Shown here one piece after another: positions 46,820 through 56,400 of a stretch of DNA of 64,000 nt. The notes below the pieces were generated by a model that had not been told where the DNA came from, did no database searches, and was given only the letters and a program-made list of their open reading frames with translations. Made by a program: the position numbers and the translations under genes. Origin of the DNA: Bradyrhizobium agreste (GTDB taxonomy: Bacteria; Pseudomonadota; Alphaproteobacteria; Rhizobiales; Xanthobacteraceae); assembly GCF_016031625.1 (NCBI RefSeq), contig NZ_JACCHP010000009.1:1-64000 (forward strand). The letters are read 5' to 3'. Every line of letters begins with the position of its first letter. Position 1 is the stretch's first letter.

Positions 46820-48004
46820 ATGAAGCTGGCAGCCGCTTTGATCGGCCTGTCTCTGCTGGCACTCGCCGGCGGCGGCGCCCATGCCGAAGGCACGGACGAG
46901 ATCCGGATCGGACAGACCCTGCCCTATAGCGGCCCGGCGTCCGGCTTCGGCGCGATCGGCCGGACGCAGGAGGCGTTCTTCGAGAAGATCAACGCCGAAG
47001 GCGGCATCAACGGCCGCAAGGTCAAGTTCATCACGCTGGACGATGCCTATTCGCCGCCGAAGACGGTCGAGCAGACCCGCAAGCTCGTCGAGCAGGACGA
47101 GGTGCTGATGATGTTCGGCTCGCTCGGCACCGCCACCAACAGCGCGGTGCAGCGCTACCTCAACGGCAAGAAGGTGCCGCAGCTGTTCGTGCTTTCGGGC
47201 GCGACCAAATGGGCCGATCCGCAGAAATATCCATGGACCATGCCCGGCATGGCCGCCTATGAATCCGAAGGCGTGGTCTACGCCAAGCACGTGCTGCGCA
47301 CCAAGCCGGGCGCCAAGATCGCCATTCTCTCCCAGAACGACGATTTCGGCCGCGACTATGTCGCGGGCTTCAAGCGCGCGCTCGGCGACAAGGCTGCCGG
47401 CATGATCGTTGCGGAAGCGACCTACGAGACCAGCGCGCCGACGATCAGCTCGCAGCTCTCGACCCTGAAAGCATCGGGTGCCGACGTGCTGTTCGGCGTC
47501 GTGCTCGGCAAGTTCACCTCGCAGATGATCAAGGGCGTCGCCGAGATCGGCTGGAAGCCCGAGCTGTTCTTCGTGCCGACCTCGGCCTCGTCGATCTCCT
47601 TCCTGGAGCCGGCCGGGCTCGACAACGCCGTCGGCCTGATCTCGTCGAGCAACCAGAAGGACACGATGGACCCGCAATGGGCCAGCGATCCCGGCGTGAA
47701 GGAGTATTTCGCCTTCATGAAGCAGTACATGCCGAATGCGGACCTCTCCAACTCCAATTACGCGGCCGGCTATCACTACGCGACGCTGCTGATGACGATG
47801 CTGAAGGCGTGCAAGGACGATTTCAGCCGCGACAACATCATGCGGCAGGCCGCCTCGCTGAAGGACGTGAAGCTGCCGCTGCTGCTGCCGGGCATGTCCG
47901 TCACCACGGGCGCCGACGACTATCTGCCGTTCCAGCAGCTGCAGCTGCGGCGGTTCAACGGCAAGAGCTGGGTCGGCTTCGGCGACGTGCTGGACGATCG
48001 CTAG
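46820..48004 (+). CDS. Branched-chain-type ABC transporter substrate-binding protein
   Basis: A 394-residue periplasmic protein with a clear signal peptide (MKLAAALIGLSLLALAGGGAHA) and the LivJ-like fold: IRIGQTLPYSGPASGFGAIGR, FFEKINAEGGINGRKV, QTRKLVEQDEV and AILSQNDDFGRDYV. It would bind a small carboxylate or aromatic compound. No permease or ATPase gene is next to it, so it must share a transporter or act in sensing. A GGGAGGA site precedes the ATG. Confidence 0.92.
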   Translation: MKLAAALIGLSLLALAGGGAHAEGTDEIRIGQTLPYSGPASGFGAIGRTQEAFFEKINAEGGINGRKVKFITLDDAYSPPKTVEQTRKLVEQDEVLMMFGSLGTATNSAVQRYLNGKKVPQLFVLSGATKWADPQKYPWTMPGMAAYESEGVVYAKHVLRTKPGAKIAILSQNDDFGRDYVAGFKRALGDKAAGMIVAEATYETSAPTISSQLSTLKASGADVLFGVVLGKFTSQMIKGVAEIGWKPELFFVPTSASSISFLEPAGLDNAVGLISSSNQKDTMDPQWASDPGVKEYFAFMKQYMPNADLSNSNYAAGYHYATLLMTMLKACKDDFSRDNIMRQAASLKDVKLPLLLPGMSVTTGADDYLPFQQLQLRRFNGKSWVGFGDVLDDR

Positions 48005-48027
48005 CCTCGAACGGAACAGGACAGACC

Positions 48028-49542
48028 ATGATTATCAGCGGCGAACGCCGGATCGGCTATGACGAGATCCAGGCGCGCATCAGACGCGCAGCGAGCGGGC
48101 TGCGCACCCTCGACCTTGCCGAAGGCGCGCCGGTTGCCATGATGCTGCGCAACGACTTCGCCTTGTTCGAGGTGGTCGCGGCCTCGGCCGCGCTCGGCAG
48201 CCCCGTGGTGCCGATCAACTGGCACCTGAAGGCCGAGGAGGTCCGCTACATCCTGACCGACAGCGGCGCGAAGATCCTGATCTGCCACGCCGACCTGCTG
48301 CCGCAAATCCGCGGCGGCATTCCGGAGGATGTCCGCCTGCTCGTGGTCGCGACCCCGCCCGAGCTGGCGGCGACCTTCGCCATTCCCCGTGAGCTGACCG
48401 AGGTCCCGGCGGGCCTCACCGATTGGGACCGCTGGCGCGACGGCCACGCGGAAATGCAAGAGCCGCCGCGCCGGGCCGCGGCGATGATCTACACGTCGGG
48501 GACCACAGGCATGCCGAAGGGCGTGCGTCGCATGCCGATGCAGCCGGAGCAGGCCGCCGCCTCCGAGCGCGTCGGCGCGATCGCCTACGGCATCAAGCCG
48601 CGCGAGGGCCAAGTGGTGCTGATCAACGGGCCGATGTATCATTCGGCGCCGCATTCCTACGGCATGATGGCCTTCCGCAACGGCTGCACCATCGTGCTTC
48701 AGCCGCGCTTCGACGCCGAGGAGCTGCTGGCGCTGATCGAGCGCCACCGTGTGACGCATATCCACATGGTGCCGACCATGTTCGTCCGCCTGTTGCGCCT
48801 GCCCGAAGCGGTCAGGCAGCGCTACGACCTGTCGTCGCTGCGATTCGTCGTGCATGGCGCGGCGCCCTGCCCGCCCGAGGTGAAGCGGGCGATGATCGAA
48901 TGGTGGGGACCGGTCATCAACGAATATTTCGGCTCGACCGAGACAGGCATCCCGGTCTGGCACTCGGCCGAAGAAGCGCTGAAGAAGCCCGGCACGGTCG
49001 GCCGCGCCATCGAAGGCGGCATCGTCAAGATCTTTCGCGACGACGGCAGCCTCTGCGACGTGAATGAGGTCGGTGAGATCTACATGCGTCAGACCGCGGT
49101 GCCCGATTTCGACTATCACGGCAAGGCACAGGCGCGCGCGGAAGCGGGGCGCGACGGTCTCGTCAGCGTCGGCGACGTCGGCTATCTCGACGAGGACGGC
49201 TATCTCTTCTTGTGCGACCGCAAGCGCGACATGGTGATCTCAGGCGGCGTCAACATCTATCCCGCCGAGATCGAGAACGTGTTGATCGCCATGCGAGGGG
49301 TACGCGACTGCGCCGTGTTCGGCATCCCGGACGCGGAATATGGCGAGCGGCTGTGCGCCTGCATCGAGCCCGATCAGGCCGAGCAGCTCTCCGCCGCCGC
49401 GGTGCAGGCTTTCTTGCGCGAGCGGCTGGCCAACTTCAAGGTGCCGAAGGAGATCAAGTTCCTGGATGCGCTGCCCCGCGAAGCAACCGGAAAGATCTTC
49501 AAGCGCAAGCTGCGCGATCCCTATTGGGCGAAGCGCAGCTAG
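48028..49542 (+). CDS. AMP-binding acyl-CoA synthetase
   Basis: A 504-residue adenylate-forming ligase that activates a carboxylic acid to its CoA thioester. The P-loop is MIYTSGTTGMPKGVRRMP; NEYFGSTETG is the adenine motif; VGDVGYLDEDGYLFLCDRKRDMVISGG (in parts) the hinge; and PREATGKIFKRKL carries the C-terminal catalytic lysine. Substrate unknown; its place after a binding protein suggests that compound. Spaced 23 bases from the previous gene, so cotranscribed. Confidence 0.92.
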   Translation: MIISGERRIGYDEIQARIRRAASGLRTLDLAEGAPVAMMLRNDFALFEVVAASAALGSPVVPINWHLKAEEVRYILTDSGAKILICHADLLPQIRGGIPEDVRLLVVATPPELAATFAIPRELTEVPAGLTDWDRWRDGHAEMQEPPRRAAAMIYTSGTTGMPKGVRRMPMQPEQAAASERVGAIAYGIKPREGQVVLINGPMYHSAPHSYGMMAFRNGCTIVLQPRFDAEELLALIERHRVTHIHMVPTMFVRLLRLPEAVRQRYDLSSLRFVVHGAAPCPPEVKRAMIEWWGPVINEYFGSTETGIPVWHSAEEALKKPGTVGRAIEGGIVKIFRDDGSLCDVNEVGEIYMRQTAVPDFDYHGKAQARAEAGRDGLVSVGDVGYLDEDGYLFLCDRKRDMVISGGVNIYPAEIENVLIAMRGVRDCAVFGIPDAEYGERLCACIEPDQAEQLSAAAVQAFLRERLANFKVPKEIKFLDALPREATGKIFKRKLRDPYWAKRS

Positions 49543-49642
49543 CGGAAGGCGAACGAACAGCGTTTAAAACTATGTTGAGATTGCAAACGGAGCGCGCATA
49601 GTCGATGAGATGCCGGTGCGGATCAGAGCCGGGATCGACATC

Positions 49643-50728
49643 ATGACAGCCACCGACTTCATCGTTGCACGGGACAATCTCGAAACCTGCAAGACGATCG
49701 CAACCCGGCTTCCCGCGGCAGATGCGCTGCCGCAGGATGCACTGCTCGTCAGAGTCGAGCGCTTCGCATTCACCGCCAACAACATCACCTATGCGGTGAT
49801 GGGCGATGAGCTGAAGTACTGGCAGATCTTTCCCGCGCCTGAGGGATTCGGCAACATCCCGGTGTGGGGCTTTGGCGAGGTGATCGCCTCGAACCATCCG
49901 AACGTGCCGGTCGGCGAGCGCTTGTTCGGCTATTTCCCGATGTCGACGCATCTCGTGATCGAGGCCACCGACGTCAGCAAGCGCGGCCTGTGCGACGGCG
50001 CCGCACATCGTCGGGGCGTGTCACCGGTTTATAACGCCTATGCGCGCATCAGTGGCGATCCCGTTTACGCCGGGCGGCAGGGCGACTTTCAGGCGCTGCT
50101 GCGGCCGCTGTTCATGCTGTCGTTCCTGGTCGACGACTTCCTCGCCGAGAACGACGATTTCGGCGCGCGCACCGTGCTGCTGTCGAGCGCATCGAGCAAG
50201 ACCGCATTCGGGCTTGCACATCTGCTTCACACGCGCGGCCGCAGAGTGATCGGCCTGACTTCGGCAGGCAATTCCGGCTTCGTCGGCTCGCTGCCCTGCT
50301 ACGACGAGGTCGTTACCTATGACCGCGTCACGTCGCTGCCATCGGACATACCCGTTGCCTTCGTCGACATGGCCGGCAGCAGTGCGCTGCGCGCCACGCT
50401 GCACCGGCATTTCGGCGACCAGATGAAATGCTCGGTGCGCGTCGGGTTGACGCATCGCGCCACCGAACCCGACGAAGGCGCGCTGCCCGGCGCAAAGCCG
50501 CGCTGGTTCTTCGCACCCGACCACATCCGCAAACGCGCCAAGGAATGGGGTCCGGGCGGCATTGAGCAGCGTTTGGGCGCGGCATGGGCCGGCTTCGCGC
50601 CGCTGTTGGAGCAATGCCTGACCGTGATCGAAAGCCGAGGGCCCGAGGCGGTGCGGCAGGCCTATCTCGACACGCTAAACGGCCGCATTCCGCCTGAGCA
50701 GGGCCACATGCTCTCATTGCTCGGTTAA
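49643..50728 (+). CDS. DUF2855 family protein (MDR-like)
   Basis: A 361-residue protein of the DUF2855 family. FAFTANNITYAVMGDELKYW and IPVWGFGEVIASNHP resemble the N-terminal GroES-like domain of medium-chain dehydrogenases, and VLLSSASSKTAFGLAHLL with VIGLTSAGNSGFV suggests a degenerate cofactor domain. No catalytic zinc ligands are visible. The substrate is unknown. ATG 49643 gives the family N-terminus. Directly downstream is a fragment of a flavin monooxygenase gene. Confidence 0.83.
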   Translation: MTATDFIVARDNLETCKTIATRLPAADALPQDALLVRVERFAFTANNITYAVMGDELKYWQIFPAPEGFGNIPVWGFGEVIASNHPNVPVGERLFGYFPMSTHLVIEATDVSKRGLCDGAAHRRGVSPVYNAYARISGDPVYAGRQGDFQALLRPLFMLSFLVDDFLAENDDFGARTVLLSSASSKTAFGLAHLLHTRGRRVIGLTSAGNSGFVGSLPCYDEVVTYDRVTSLPSDIPVAFVDMAGSSALRATLHRHFGDQMKCSVRVGLTHRATEPDEGALPGAKPRWFFAPDHIRKRAKEWGPGGIEQRLGAAWAGFAPLLEQCLTVIESRGPEAVRQAYLDTLNGRIPPEQGHMLSLLG

Positions 50729-50740
50729 GGCGCTTTCGAC

Positions 50741-50962
50741 GGCTGTCGAACCGGTATAGCGTTCGATCTCAGAGGAAGCGCCGACCGCGTCGGCCCGATC
50801 TGGGGTTTTGGCGACGGCTTCGAGCTGCGCAACATGTATGCGCGCACCAAGCAGCCCGGCCTCTGGTTCATCGCCGGCAGCCTCGCGCAATGCCGGATCA
50901 ACTCGAAATATCTGGCGCTGCAGATCAAGGCGATCGAGGAAGGGATTTTGGCACGAATATAG
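50741..50962 (+). pseudogene. 3' remnant of an FAD-dependent (flavin-containing type) monooxygenase gene
   Basis: A frame of 73 codons ending at TAG 50960-50962 translates to ADRVGPIWGFGDGFELRNMY, then ARTKQPGLWFIAGSLAQCRI, then NSKYLALQIKAIEEGIL. This is the C-terminal end of FAD/NAD(P)-dependent monooxygenases of the flavin-containing type. The rest of the gene, including the FAD and NADPH motifs, is missing; the DUF2855 gene lies where it should be. It has no start codon or ribosome site of its own, so it is a deletion relic. Confidence 0.75.
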
Positions 50963-50970
50963 CTACAGCC

Positions 50971-51073
50971 GTCATTCCGGGGCGCGCGAAGCGCGAGCCC
51001 GGAATCTATCCCACCGGGAAACCTGCTGCACAATGGATTCCGGATTCGCGACTTCGTCGCGCCGCGGAATGAC
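50971..51073. repeat. Intergenic palindromic repeat, family A, copy 4
   Basis: GTCATTCCGGGGCGCGCG at the left and CGCCGCGGAATGAC at the right, with inner GAGCCCGGAATCTATC and CAATGGATTCCGGATTC. It follows the monooxygenase remnant by 8 bases and ends just before the ribosome site of the NHL gene. Confidence 0.88.
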
Positions 51074-51090
51074 CAGAGGAGAGACAACCC

Positions 51091-52068
51091 ATGCCAGCCA
51101 TTCTCGGCACCGGCGCGCATCGCTACCGCGTCGTCGACAACTTCGCGAAATTGCCGGACGGCTGGCAGCTTACCGACGTCGCCTCGGTCGCGGTCGACAG
51201 CAAGGACCGCGTCTACGTCTTCAACCGCGGCGCCCATCCGATGGTGGTGCTGGACCGCGAGGGCAATTTCCTGCGCAGTTTTGGCGAAGGCCTGTTCTCG
51301 CGCGCGCACGGCCTGCACATCGATGCCGACGACAATCTCTATTGCACCGATGACGGCGACCACACCGTGCGCAAATGCACCACCGAAGGCAAGGTGCTGC
51401 TGACGATCGGCATCCCCGCCAAGCCGGCACCGTTCATGAGCGGCGAGCCGTTCCACCGCTGCACCCACACCGCGCTGTCGCCGAAGGGCGAGATCTACGT
51501 CTCCGACGGCTATGGCAATGCGCGCGTGCACAAATTCACGCCCGACGGCAAGCTGATCAAGAGCTGGGGCGAGCCGGGCACCGATCCCGGCCAGTTCAAC
51601 ATCGTGCACAATATCGCCACCGATGCCGAAGGCTGGGTCTACGTCGCCGATCGCGAAAACCACCGCGTCCAGGTGTTCGACGGCGAGGGCAAGTACGAGA
51701 CGCAGTGGAACAATCTGCACCGGCCCTGCGCGCTGTGCTGCTGCGGCGGGGCCACGAGCCCGACCTTCGTGATCGGCGAGCTCGGCCCCGGCCTTGCCAT
51801 CAACCGCAACGTGCCCAATCTCGGCCCGCGGCTGTCGATCGTGGACGCCAGGGGAAATCGCATTGCGCGGCTCGGCGGCGAGGCGGGGCCGGGCGTCGCC
51901 AGCGGCAAATTCCTGGCGCCGCACGGCATCGCGCTGGACTCGAAGGGCGATATCTATGTCGGCGAGGTCGGCGTCGCCAACTGGGAGACCAGCTTTCCCG
52001 AGGAGGAAATGCCGGCCGCGGTGCGCGCGACGCGCTGCCTGCAGAAGCTGGAGCGGGTAGCGGAATGA
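51091..52068 (+). CDS. NHL-repeat (peptidyl-amidating-lyase-like) protein
   Basis: A 325-residue six-bladed propeller. NHL blades are clear: DSKDRVYVFNRGAHPMVVLD, GLHIDADDNLYCTDDGDHTV, GEIYVSDGYGNARVHKF and WVYVADRENHRVQVFD. They resemble the lyase domain of peptidyl-alpha-hydroxyglycine amidating lyase. There is no signal peptide, so it is probably cytoplasmic. A CCC run (ALCCCGG) is odd for the family. Substrate unknown. GAGGAGAG precedes the ATG. Confidence 0.88.
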   Translation: MPAILGTGAHRYRVVDNFAKLPDGWQLTDVASVAVDSKDRVYVFNRGAHPMVVLDREGNFLRSFGEGLFSRAHGLHIDADDNLYCTDDGDHTVRKCTTEGKVLLTIGIPAKPAPFMSGEPFHRCTHTALSPKGEIYVSDGYGNARVHKFTPDGKLIKSWGEPGTDPGQFNIVHNIATDAEGWVYVADRENHRVQVFDGEGKYETQWNNLHRPCALCCCGGATSPTFVIGELGPGLAINRNVPNLGPRLSIVDARGNRIARLGGEAGPGVASGKFLAPHGIALDSKGDIYVGEVGVANWETSFPEEEMPAAVRATRCLQKLERVAE

Positions 52069-52213
52069 GGCATCGTCGGCGGCGCGGCGGTTCCGGGCCA
52101 ACCTCGCCCCACCCTCTCCGAATCACGGCGTTTCTGGGCGCTTCGCCACCCCGCCGCCGCATTGGCCGCGGCTGAATAAGTCGCTCAACGGGCTTCACAA
52201 TCCCGTCACGCTG

Positions 52214-52234
52214 CATGTAGTATGTCAATACATG
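52214..52234. promoter_or_regulatory. Inverted repeat upstream of the HNH gene
   Basis: CATGTA (52214-52219) and TACATG (52229-52234) flank a 9-base A/T-rich spacer, about 40 bases before the HNH start. Candidate operator by symmetry and position only; the stem is short. Confidence 0.3.
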
Positions 52235-52271
52235 CTGCTTCGCAGCGTACATTGGAGGCCGGGAGCGTTAC

Positions 52272-52829
52272 TTGAACGCACATGTCTCGCAAGGCAGTTG
52301 GCCGGTGTTGGTGCTGAATGCGGACTTCCGGCCGCTGAGTTACTACCCACTGTCGTTGTGGTCGTGGCAGGACGCGATCAAGGCGGTGTTCCTCGACCGC
52401 GTCAACATCGTCGCACATTACGATCAGGCGGTTCGAAGTCCCACGCTGGAAATGCAGCTGCCCAGCGTCGTCTCGCTCAAATCCTTCGTCAAGCCGACCA
52501 CCCACCCCGCCTTCACCCGCTTCAACGTCTTCCTGCGCGATCGTTTCGCCTGCCAATATTGCGGCTCGCCCGAAGACCTCACCTTCGATCACATCATCCC
52601 GCGCAGCAAAGGCGGCCAGACCACCTGGGAGAACGTGGTCGCGGCGTGCTCGCCCTGTAATTTGCGCAAGGGCAATCTCACCCCGGCGCAGGCAAAAATG
52701 TTTCCGCGCCAGACCGCGTTCGCGCCGACCGTGCACCAGCTCCATCGCAACGGTCGCCTCTTCCCGCCGAACTATCTGCACGACAGCTGGCTGGACTATC
52801 TGTACTGGGATACGGAGCTGGATCCGTAA
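52272..52829 (+). CDS. HNH endonuclease family protein
   Basis: A 185-residue protein widespread in alphaproteobacteria. The HNH core is CQYCGSPEDLTFDHIIPRS followed by WENVVAACSPCNLRKGN, giving two Cys pairs for a structural zinc and the catalytic His and Asn. The N-terminal VLVLNADFRPLSYYPLSLWS is diagnostic of this subfamily. The start is TTG 52272. It is highly conserved in the order, so it is likely a housekeeping nuclease rather than a mobile one; its role is not established. Confidence 0.92.
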   Translation: MNAHVSQGSWPVLVLNADFRPLSYYPLSLWSWQDAIKAVFLDRVNIVAHYDQAVRSPTLEMQLPSVVSLKSFVKPTTHPAFTRFNVFLRDRFACQYCGSPEDLTFDHIIPRSKGGQTTWENVVAACSPCNLRKGNLTPAQAKMFPRQTAFAPTVHQLHRNGRLFPPNYLHDSWLDYLYWDTELDP

Positions 52830-53102
52830 GGGCGAGCCAGCGCGCGCTGTCACCCCCACTGCAAGGCGAGCGTCACGCAGAGGCAGAGAGAGCCGATCGT
52901 CCCGTCGCGTCGCACCCTGTCCATACCCAGCACTTGGCAGGCCGGCGTCGGCCGCTCCACCTCGGCTGGTGCATGCGGGCCATCCTATAGCAGGGAACCC
53001 GCAGCTTCCACGACCGTTCAGACCGTGGGCCAGGCACGCTCGCCTGCGCACGTTGCGCCCCACGCATGTTTCAGATGGCAAGATATCAAATGAGGGAAGG
53101 CC

Positions 53103-53324
53103 ATGCCCACAGCCGAGCACGATCACGTCTACAAGATTCTGGACCTCGTCGGATCGTCCGAGACATCGATCGAGGATGCGATCAAGAACGCCATCAGCCG
53201 CGCCTCCAAGACCGTTCGCGAAATTAGATGGTTCGAAGTCGTGCAGACGCGCGGTCATGTCGAGAACGGCGCCGTACGTCATTTTCAGGTGACGCTGCGC
53301 GTCGGCTTCACGCTCGAAGAGTGA
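53103..53324 (+). CDS. Dodecin family flavin-binding protein
   Basis: A 73-residue protein matching dodecin: [20 protein letters not shown], then [20 protein letters not shown], then [19 protein letters not shown]. The conserved Trp in RWFEV stacks on the flavin. Dodecins form dodecamers that store and protect riboflavin or FMN. GAGGGAAGG precedes the ATG. The gene stands alone between the HNH and autotransporter genes. Confidence 0.93.
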   Translation: MPTAEHDHVYKILDLVGSSETSIEDAIKNAISRASKTVREIRWFEVVQTRGHVENGAVRHFQVTLRVGFTLEE

Positions 53325-53496
53325 CTACGGCCCTCGCATCGGACGCGATCCGCGAATTTCGCGAACGGCACCCTCGGCCCACACCATTGATCCGCCGTCA
53401 GCCAGCATCGTACGCTTCAGGTCTGTGCTTGTAGCACAATCGGGCGTCTCATCGGCACGGATATTCTTGCATGCGCCGCGCGATGAGAGGCGGAAT

Positions 53497-56400
53497 TCAC
53501 CACACGTAGCGGACGACGCCCTTTCCGGCATAGCTGCGCGTGACATTCGAGAACTCGCCTTCGAAGGTCGTCGCCGCGGACCAGCCGCTCAGCCATTTCA
53601 TCTCGATCGACGCGGTGGTGAGCGCGGAATCGCGCGCCTGCGCCGCGCCGTTGACGACGAAGCTTGCCCCGGGCAGCGCCTGGAAGGTCGCGGCGATCGA
53701 ACGATCCGGATTGAAATCATGTGCCCAGGCGGCGCGGCCGCGCAGGGTCAGCACGCCCGCCGGCAAGGCGAAGGATTTGTCGCTGCGCAGGCCGAGCTCG
53801 CTGCGGGTATCCGTCACGGTTTTTGTGGCGTAGCTGAGGGCGAAGGCGGAGCTGCCGGAGACGACCTGCTCGGCATAGGCCGGCAGGTCGAAGGTGACGA
53901 ACTGTGCCGCGCCATAGGGTATGAGGCCGATACCGCCGATCCAGGGCACGACAAAGCGATAGCCGCCTTCGACGCGACCGGACCACGCATTCGCCTTGAA
54001 CTCGGCGCGCAAACGATCGGCGCCGGTGATCGTTACGGTGCGATCGGTGGTGATGTCCTGCCAGCCATAGGCCAGCGCCGCTGCGATGTACGCCGGGCCA
54101 TTGGTGTGGCGGAGATAAGCGCCGGCCTGGAACAGGTCGGAGCGGCCGGAGCCGAGGCCGCCTGCGACGCTGAAATTGGTCCCGCCGCCGGCCAGCGCAA
54201 AGCCGGCGAGCGTATCTGCCGAGACCCGATAATCGGCCCCGGCGGCGGTCCCAAAGATGCGGCTCGTCGTGTCGTTCGAGCCGACGATCGCATTGCCGCT
54301 CGTCGCCTGCGAGCCGCCGAAGCCCGCAGCCCAGACGCTCCAGCGCTGCTCGAAAGTGCGTGGCGGCGCCTTGGTGACCATCGCAAAGGCATCGGTTGGC
54401 TTGCGCGCGGCATAGGCGCTGGCGCTGTCTTCGTCGGCAAAGGCGGCCGCGCCACTGCCACTACCCGCCTCGCCGCTTCGCTGCGCGACGGGATCGGTGA
54501 GCAGGCCCATGAACTGGCCCATCGCGTTGAACGTCGTCTGCTGCGGGGAGGTCCCGAGCTCGCCGGAAGCCTGCGTCAGGCCGGCCGCCGTCAACGCGCC
54601 ATAAGTGAGCGGAATGCTGCCGTTGGCGTTGAAGAAATTGGTCAGCGCGTTGCCGACCGCCTGCTGGTTGCCATTCAGCCCGCCAGGAATGGCGAAGTTG
54701 AGGACGAGGTTGAGATAGGCATTATTGGCGTCGTAGCTGAGATTCGTGCTGAAGTTCGCCGGCAGGTTGGTGTCGACGAGCGAGCCAAACGTACCTGAGA
54801 AGCCTGCGCTCGCCGTCAGGATGGTGTAGGTCTTGCTGATATAGCTGCCGCTGGCGAACACCGCATTCACCGTGGCGCCACCGAGGTTCGCATTGCCGGT
54901 GACCGTCGTATAAGACGCCGCGGTCGGATTGACCTGCACCAGATAGATCGCGCCCGATTGCAAGGCGAGGTTGCCTTCGATCGCCAGCGACGTGCCGGCC
55001 GTGCCGTTGCCCGGCGCCAGGGTGCCGCCGGAGGCGATGGTCACGACCAGGGGATCGACGAGCCCGGTCCCCGTCAGGGTGCCGCCGGCGTTCACCGTCA
55101 CCGTCGAGGTGCCGGTGATCGATCCTTCGACATCGAGCACGCCACCGTTCACAGCGGTCGCGCCGGTATAGCTGTTGATCCCGAGCAGCGTCGTGGTGCC
55201 TGACGTGGTGGTCAGGCTCGCGCTGCCGCCGAGATCGCTGATGGTGCCGCCGGTCGAGCTGACCGATGCATTCAGGCCGCCGTTCTGGATGGTGCCGCCG
55301 GCGAGACTGACCGCGCTCTGGGTCTGGGTCGTGCCGCCAAGGTCGAGCGTGCCGCCGCTGTTGACGGTGGTGCTCCCGCTTGCATCCCCGAGCGTACCGG
55401 CGCCGGACAGCAGCAACGTGCCGCCATCGACCGTCGTGCCGCCGGTATAAGTGTTGGCGCCCGACAGCGTCAGCGTGCCGTCGCCGAGCTTCATCAATCC
55501 GCCGCCCGGACCGATTGCCTGGGAGACGGTGAAGTTGTTGCTCGCATCGGCGATGTCGAAGCCGCCACCGTTCGCACCCCAGTTGATGGTGCGCGACGTC
55601 GACGTGAAAGCCGTGCCGGTGACTTGCAGGATGCCGCCATTGAACGAGAAGGCCTCCACTCCGCTGCCGAGATTTGTGTCCGACGACACCGAGAGCGTGC
55701 CGGCGCTGATGGTCCAGCTCGTGGCCTGTCCGGGCGTGCCGGTCAGCGTCCAGGTCGAGCTGCCGATCTTGTTGAAGGTGCCGAAGCCCCGATATTGCGC
55801 GGCGACGCCGAGCTGCGACACGTCGAAACTGGCCGCGCCGCTGCCGCCGAGCTGGAACGTGTCGCTGCCGGTGCCGAGCACATTGCCCGAAATCACCGAG
55901 CCGGACGCCAGCGTCAGCGTGTTGCCGGTGCCCGCGAACCGGATCGCGGCAGTGCCGCCGCTGATGCTGCCGGCATTGAAGACCGAAGAACCGCCTGCGC
56001 CGGCGTAGATTCCATACCCCCCGCCGGCGATGCTGGCGCCGGCATTGTTGGTCACCGTCGCGTTGGCGGAAGCGAAAATCCCGTAGTTGGAAGTGCCGGT
56101 AATGCTGCCGGAATTGGCGACAGTGGCGGCGCCAAAGTTGGCTACAATTCCCAATAGCCCGCCCGTGATGCTGGCGCCAGCGTTGTTAGTCACCGTCGCG
56201 CTAGAGCCTGCGCTTATGCCATAGCTAGAAGTGCCGGCAATGCTGCCGGAATTGGTGACGTTGACGGCGCCGGTAAACGTTTCAATTCCAACAGCCCCGC
56301 CGGTGATGCTGGCGCCGGCGTTGTTGGTCACTGTCGCGCTGGAGGAAGCGAGAATGCCGTTGGCGGTAGTACCGGTAATGCTGCCGGAATTGGTGACGGC

